From an uncultured Lachnospiraceae bacterium (GTDB lineage Bacteria; Bacillota; Clostridia; Lachnospirales; Lachnospiraceae): a stretch of DNA of 9,840 nucleotides. The position numbers and the translations under genes were made by a program. The notes beneath the pieces were generated by a model. That model saw only the letters and a list, made by a program, of their open reading frames with translations, ran no database searches and had not been told where the DNA came from. The stretch covers positions 1-9,840 of the forward strand of contig CAJUHQ010000131.1 of assembly GCA_910586095.1 (NCBI GenBank), given 5' to 3'. This document shows positions 5,984 through 9,840 of the stretch, piece after piece; position 1 is the first letter of the stretch; every line of letters begins with the position of its first letter.

Positions 5984-6706
5984 CTATATTTTCCCTTTCT
6001 TTCTAATCCGCCTCTCCTCACCAAAAATATATTTGATGATTTCTTCACGCACGGCACTATCAATAGACACAAACTTGACACGATTTTCATACTCTAATGT
6101 CCTGTTTACAATTTTACCAGAATAAATCACCTCCGCCAAAAGCAAAAATGACCTTTCTTGCCCTAAGATAGAAAGGCTAAAATCCATCAGTATAAAGTTT
6201 CCCTCATGGAATTTTTGTCTTGACACAAATCTAGCGCCCCCGCCACTAATATCCACAATAATGCCTTTATATAATGCCTGATTTGGCATCAAAACTGTCT
6301 GCCCTCTTCTATAAGCTTCTGCTTCCTGCGCTGTTATTCTTCGCACTCTCATATCTACTACGCAGTTAAATCTGTAATATTCCCTTCTCTGATACTTATA
6401 AAGTCCACTCACCATTTCTGCGACAACAATATAAATTCCATCTCTCTTTTGTCTATCAACAATTCTGATATTTGCTCTGTACATTCCGCCATTCGAAAAA
6501 AAGCACACATCATATTCTCCGCCAATTGGAAGCAGTATCAATTTCGTCTGTTCCATTGGCATCACAATTTCAAGGCGCCCATCATTTAAAACATTATGTA
6601 CAAAGGTTCTATATGTCTTAACCCCTTCCGTACCATCCGGAAGTACCACGCTAACCGTAGACTTTAATTCAAGCTTATCCCCAGGCGAAATAAATTTTTT
6701 AATCAT
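5984..6706 (-). CDS. YcgR-like PilZ-domain c-di-GMP effector (flagellar brake type)
   Basis: The preferred start at 6706 gives 240 residues. The ATG at 6724 has GGGG only two bases upstream, whereas 6706 has GGGAGGG (complement of 6711-6717). The N-terminal half (about 1-100) resembles the YcgR N-terminal domain, with ISPGDKLEL near the start. A PilZ domain follows with both c-di-GMP-binding motifs: RxxxR as Arg108-EYY-Arg112 in QRREYYRF, and DxSxxG as Asp152-Ser154-Gly157 in DISGGGARF. Both are intact, so nucleotide binding is predicted. YcgR-family proteins act on the flagellar motor or MotA to slow swimming when c-di-GMP is high. Its location between flhG and cheB supports a motility role, but the exact target is inferred. 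The C-terminus is strongly basic (ERRIRKKGKI). Confidence 0.9.
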   Translation of the reverse strand: MIKKFISPGDKLELKSTVSVVLPDGTEGVKTYRTFVHNVLNDGRLEIVMPMEQTKLILLPIGGEYDVCFFSNGGMYRANIRIVDRQKRDGIYIVVAEMVSGLYKYQRREYYRFNCVVDMRVRRITAQEAEAYRRGQTVLMPNQALYKGIIVDISGGGARFVSRQKFHEGNFILMDFSLSILGQERSFLLLAEVIYSGKIVNRTLEYENRVKFVSIDSAVREEIIKYIFGEERRIRKKGKI

Positions 6707-6710
6707 AAAG

Positions 6711-6717
6711 CCCTCCC
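6711..6717 (-). promoter_or_regulatory. Ribosome-binding site deciding the PilZ gene start
   Basis: The minus strand reads GGGAGGG, with the GGAGG core five bases before the ATG at 6706. This is the only near-canonical site in the set and favours 6706 over the upstream in-frame ATG at 6724, which overlaps this region. Confidence 0.6.
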
Positions 6718-6769
6718 GTCTCATTGCCCCGACTCTTGCAGTATTTCCGAATGATATGTAGTTGTATCC

Positions 6770-7654
6770 TTATCCCATCTTTTTATTTCCAGCTACAATA
6801 TGCGAAAAGAAAGCTGCCATTCCTCTTTTTACTAAAGACTTATCATACTCTTTATCCATAAGCGTATATGCCATTCTTTCATATGCAATTGATGATTTTG
6901 AATTGGGGCTTTGCATACTAACTGGTTTTTGCTGCATAACGGCTTCTTCTAGGTGATGATCTTGTGGTATCGCACCAAGGTATGACATTGGTAATTTTAG
7001 ATATCTAGTTACCACTGTCTCAAGCTTATTGTACATAACCTCACCTTCTGTATTACCTGATACCTTGTTTGCAATAACCTTAATCTGCGAATCCTCCCGT
7101 GAAAATCGTGGATGCCGATTCAGCGCTTTTAGCAAGGAATATGAATCAGTTATCGAAGTCGGTTCAGGAGTGGCCACTACTAAGATTTCTCCACTTGCCA
7201 CCAAAAAATCTAATACTGCATCTGAGATACCTGCACCTGTATCAATAATAATAATATCCGCAATCGCATCTAACTGTACCAAATTTTGAATAATATAATT
7301 TAAATACGTACTACTTAAGTTAGATAGTCCTGCTATTCCAGAGCCTCCCGAGATAAAACCAATGTCCATTGGCCCCCATGTTATAATATCTGTAATATTT
7401 TTTCCCTGATAAATGAGGTCACACAAGTTATGCTTAGGAACCGTACCAAACATAATTTCTATATTAGCAAGCCCAAAATCTGCATCCAAAATAATAACTC
7501 TTTTTCCCATTTTCTTAAATTGACACGCAAGATTTATAGATGTGTTAGACTTTCCTACACCGCCCTTCCCACTTGTCACTGTTATCAGCCTAGCAAGCGG
7601 CCGCGGCATTGGGCTCATTTTTATAATGTTTCTTAACTGTTCTGCCTGATCCAT
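6770..7654 (-). CDS. flhG: FlhG (YlxH), MinD-like ATPase controlling flagellar number
   Basis: FlhG is a ParA/MinD-type ATPase that stimulates FlhF GTPase activity and limits flagellar number and placement at the membrane. With ATG at 7654 it has 294 residues. A TTG at 7672 overlapping the flhF stop is possible, but GGGGG lies seven bases before 7654. The N-terminus carries DQAEQLR (2-8), the known FlhF-activating motif. The deviant Walker A is KGGVGKS (30-36), with DADFG at 57-61 and DTGAG at 138-142. The C-terminal segment, about 272-292 (KSLVKRGMAAFFSHIVAG), looks like the amphipathic membrane-targeting helix of MinD/FlhG proteins. It lies just after flhF, as in Bacillus and many flagellates. 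No key residue appears missing. Confidence 0.95.
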   Translation of the reverse strand: MDQAEQLRNIIKMSPMPRPLARLITVTSGKGGVGKSNTSINLACQFKKMGKRVIILDADFGLANIEIMFGTVPKHNLCDLIYQGKNITDIITWGPMDIGFISGGSGIAGLSNLSSTYLNYIIQNLVQLDAIADIIIIDTGAGISDAVLDFLVASGEILVVATPEPTSITDSYSLLKALNRHPRFSREDSQIKVIANKVSGNTEGEVMYNKLETVVTRYLKLPMSYLGAIPQDHHLEEAVMQQKPVSMQSPNSKSSIAYERMAYTLMDKEYDKSLVKRGMAAFFSHIVAGNKKMG

Positions 7655-7661
7655 CAACTGA

Positions 7662-7666
7662 CCCCC
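7662..7666 (-). promoter_or_regulatory. G-run ribosome-binding site of flhG
   Basis: The minus strand reads GGGGG seven bases before the ATG at 7654, right after the flhF stop codon (TGA, complement of 7669-7671). It selects 7654 over the TTG at 7672. Confidence 0.6.
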
Positions 7667-7668
7667 TA

Positions 7669-9060
7669 TCAACGCCTTCCTCCAAGCAACTGTTTCACAG
7701 TTGATTGTGGGTTAAAATACTCAATATCATCTGGAACATTCTGACCGCATGTTACATAGGAAAGCACCGCACCTGTATACAATTTAAGATTATAGATATT
7801 TCCTAATGTCGCTGTCTCGTCTAATTTTGTAAAAATTAATTTATACTCTGTAATCTCCTTGTACGTGTCGGCAATTTTCATCAAATCCCTGTATTTTGTT
7901 GAGGCAGATAATACCAAAAAAATCTCTTTTTGTGCTATTGTTGTGTCTGCCGAATTGATAAGGTCTGCGATACTCTCACACTGAGCCTCATTGCTAGGCG
8001 AATGTCCTGTGGTATCCACTAAAATATAGTCATATTCTCTAAAATCCTCCACTGCATTCGAAATTTCCTTGGCTGTATAGACCACACGAAATGGCACTTC
8101 CAAAATATTCGCATACGTTCTAAGCTGTTCTGCTGCTGCGATTCTATAAGTATCTGCTGTCAGCAATGCTACTTTCTTTTTGTGTTCCACGCGGAAAGAA
8201 GACGCTATCTTTGCAATAGTAGTCGTCTTTCCCACTCCTGTAGGCCCTATGAAAAAGATTACTTTAGGTGATTTTTCTCCCTCCTCAATCACATATGGCT
8301 TTCCAAGCTTCAAAATCATTCTCTGATAAATCTCAGAAAGCATAAAATCCATTGTGACATCTGCTTTACAATTCTTATCAATCTCTTCTATGATATCCTT
8401 TGCATATTTTTCATTAATCTCATTGTCGCGCATCTTGTGATAGAGTAGTCTGAGAAAATTTGTTCGCTCCTTGTTTTCTTTTTTCTTTGCATTATCATCA
8501 TTTTTAGCATCCTCTGATTGCGCTTTGCCCTCTTGTTGTGACAACTGCTTTTCTATTAGATTCTGCAAATTATCAAGTTTTTCCTCTAATCCGTTTCCTC
8601 TCAAATTTTCCTTTGTCGGTTCGCTAACCCTTACATCTACACTACCTTTTTGTCTAGTACTATCTGTCCTAGTATCTGTTCGAGGCAACTCTTCTTTTTG
8701 TGTCGGAAATGCAGTGAGAGCGTCTGCTACTGCTTGCCCTACTACCTTTGCATCTCCTCCTAACTGCTGTTTTTCTGATTCAGACTTTTTCATTGGAATA
8801 ATTTTTCCTTGTGCGTTAGTCTGGCTTATACTCACAGCAACACCATCTTTTTTTGTTTCCTTTGAGGAGGCGACACTGTATCTTTCGCTCTCCTCTTCCT
8901 TTGCCACTGTCACTTCAACCTTTGTTCCCTTAAAGATGCCTAGCACCCCTTTTGACTTGACAGTTTTAGTATTCATTTCTACAATACCATCTCCAAGCTC
9001 TTTCTTTGCACATGCAAGAGCTTCTTCTCTTGTCCTGCCCTGAAATTTCTTTATTATCAT
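7669..9060 (-). CDS. flhF: FlhF, SRP-type GTPase for flagellar placement
   Basis: This 463-residue protein is about 100 residues longer than Bacillus FlhF (366). FlhF is a membrane-associated GTPase related to Ffh and FtsY that recruits early flagellar parts and is controlled by FlhG. The short N-terminal B domain (1-53) starts MIIKKFQGRTREEAL. A long polar, Lys/Glu/Gln/Ser-rich and probably disordered linker follows (about 54-200). The NG domain follows: P-loop GPTGVGKTT (272-280), DTYRIAAAEQLR (303-314), G3 motif DTTGHS (349-354) and TKLDE (411-415). G3 in this GTPase class is usually DTAGR; here Ala and Arg are replaced by Thr and His. The ATG at 9060 overlaps the flhA stop by 4 nt (ATGA), so coupled translation is likely. 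Confidence 0.95.
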   Translation of the reverse strand: MIIKKFQGRTREEALACAKKELGDGIVEMNTKTVKSKGVLGIFKGTKVEVTVAKEEESERYSVASSKETKKDGVAVSISQTNAQGKIIPMKKSESEKQQLGGDAKVVGQAVADALTAFPTQKEELPRTDTRTDSTRQKGSVDVRVSEPTKENLRGNGLEEKLDNLQNLIEKQLSQQEGKAQSEDAKNDDNAKKKENKERTNFLRLLYHKMRDNEINEKYAKDIIEEIDKNCKADVTMDFMLSEIYQRMILKLGKPYVIEEGEKSPKVIFFIGPTGVGKTTTIAKIASSFRVEHKKKVALLTADTYRIAAAEQLRTYANILEVPFRVVYTAKEISNAVEDFREYDYILVDTTGHSPSNEAQCESIADLINSADTTIAQKEIFLVLSASTKYRDLMKIADTYKEITEYKLIFTKLDETATLGNIYNLKLYTGAVLSYVTCGQNVPDDIEYFNPQSTVKQLLGGRR

Positions 9061-9840
9061 GCTGTCACCATTCCTACTGATTGTAATTCAACATTTGAAT
9101 CGATTTCGTTGTAGGATACCACAACCAAATCTTTGTAATAGTCCTCTGTAAGTCTCTTAAAATACATTCTGACAATCGGCGAAGTTATCACAATCGGATT
9201 CCTTCCTAATTTCTCAAGTTTTCCAACTTCTGACTCTACAGATGACATAATATTTCTTGTCTTTTCTGGATCTAGAGTCAGATATGCACCTTGCTCTGTC
9301 TGCTTCACACTTCCCATAATTTCCTGTTCTAGATTTGGATCAAGCGTCACCACACTAGTAGTCTCATTGATTGGAAAATATTTATTGGATATAGCACGCT
9401 TTAAACTCTGTCGTACATATTCCGTAAGAATATCTGTATCACGCGTAGCGGGTGCGTGATCGGCTAGTGTCTCAAATATTGTAACCAAGTCCCTGACAGA
9501 TATGCCTTCCTTAAGTAAGTTCTGCAACACTTTTTGTACATCGCCAAGCCCCAACAGCTTTGGTACAAGCTCATCCACCAAGGAAGGATTGGTTTCCTTG
9601 ACATTGTTGACTAAGTTCTGAACATCCTGTCTGGTCAGTAGATCTGCAAGATATTGTCTAATAATTTCTGTCAAATGTGTCGCAATAATTGATGGTGGAT
9701 CAACTACTGTATATCCCACACTCTCTGCACGCTCTCTTTGATTCTCTGTGATCCAAATTGCTGGCAGATGGAAGGATGGCTCGAATGTTGGAATACCAGA
9801 TATTTCTTCCTCCACAAAACCAGGATTCATTGCCATATAG
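9057..9840 (-). CDS. flhA: FlhA, flagellar export gate protein, C-terminal part (N-terminus beyond window)
   Basis: The frame is open to the window edge; its first complete codon starts at 9839. About 260 residues of the C-terminal cytoplasmic domain are present, and the transmembrane N-terminal half lies outside. FlhA forms the nonameric ring of the flagellar type III export apparatus and docks export chaperone-substrate complexes. Recognisable family blocks are LPAIWI, ERAESVGYTVVDPPSI, THLTEII, LLTRQDVQ and LLKEGISVRDL, in order from the window edge, with the usual C-terminal segment near SPIVRMYFKRL. The first in-window methionine (complement of 9834-9836) is internal, not a start. The stop TGA overlaps the flhF ATG by 4 nt. 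Confidence 0.96.
   Translation of the reverse strand, partial: YMAMNPGFVEEEISGIPTFEPSFHLPAIWITENQRERAESVGYTVVDPPSIIATHLTEIIRQYLADLLTRQDVQNLVNNVKETNPSLVDELVPKLLGLGDVQKVLQNLLKEGISVRDLVTIFETLADHAPATRDTDILTEYVRQSLKRAISNKYFPINETTSVVTLDPNLEQEIMGSVKQTEQGAYLTLDPEKTRNIMSSVESEVGKLEKLGRNPIVITSPIVRMYFKRLTEDYYKDLVVVSYNEIDSNVELQSVGMVTA

Overview
The window is a piece of a flagellar/chemotaxis operon from a low-GC Gram-positive bacterium, most likely a motile clostridium of the Lachnospiraceae type. This rests on the AT-rich sequence, the FlhA-FlhF-FlhG-CheB-CheA-CheW-CheC-CheD order shared with the Bacillus fla/che operon, the CheC/CheD adaptation branch, and a YcgR-like PilZ gene placed between flhG and cheB. 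The genus cannot be fixed from the sequence alone. All ten supported genes lie on the minus strand, so transcription runs from high to low coordinates.

Layout in transcription order: flhA (C-terminal part, cut by the window edge), flhF (4-nt overlap with flhA), flhG, a PilZ/YcgR-like c-di-GMP effector, cheB, cheA (1 nt after cheB if the internal start is used), cheW, cheC, a 369-nt gap, cheD, a 341-nt gap, and the N-terminal 95 codons of an unrecognised two-helix membrane protein that runs off the low edge. From flhA to cheC the genes are tightly packed and look like one transcription unit.

How the genes work together: FlhA is the export gate of the flagellar secretion system. FlhF and FlhG are the GTPase/ATPase pair that sets flagellar place and number. 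The PilZ protein probably ties motor function to cyclic-di-GMP. CheA and CheW form the receptor-coupled kinase core, CheB demethylates or deamidates receptors, CheC is a CheY-P phosphatase, and CheD is a receptor glutamine deamidase that partners CheC.

The unusual parts are the two gaps. The cheC-cheD gap holds three tandem 79-bp repeats (1203-1439), each with nested inverted repeats, followed by a long hairpin just upstream of the cheD ribosome-binding site. In Bacillus cheC and cheD are nearly contiguous, so the inserted array is the best candidate here for an undescribed regulatory RNA or DNA element. The gap after cheD lacks an obvious terminator; it has a possible extended -10 promoter and a leader with mutually exclusive pairings ahead of the membrane-protein gene. 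Several genes use a G-run (GGGGG) in place of the usual GGAGG ribosome-binding core. No RNA genes, insertion sequences or CRISPR arrays were seen.
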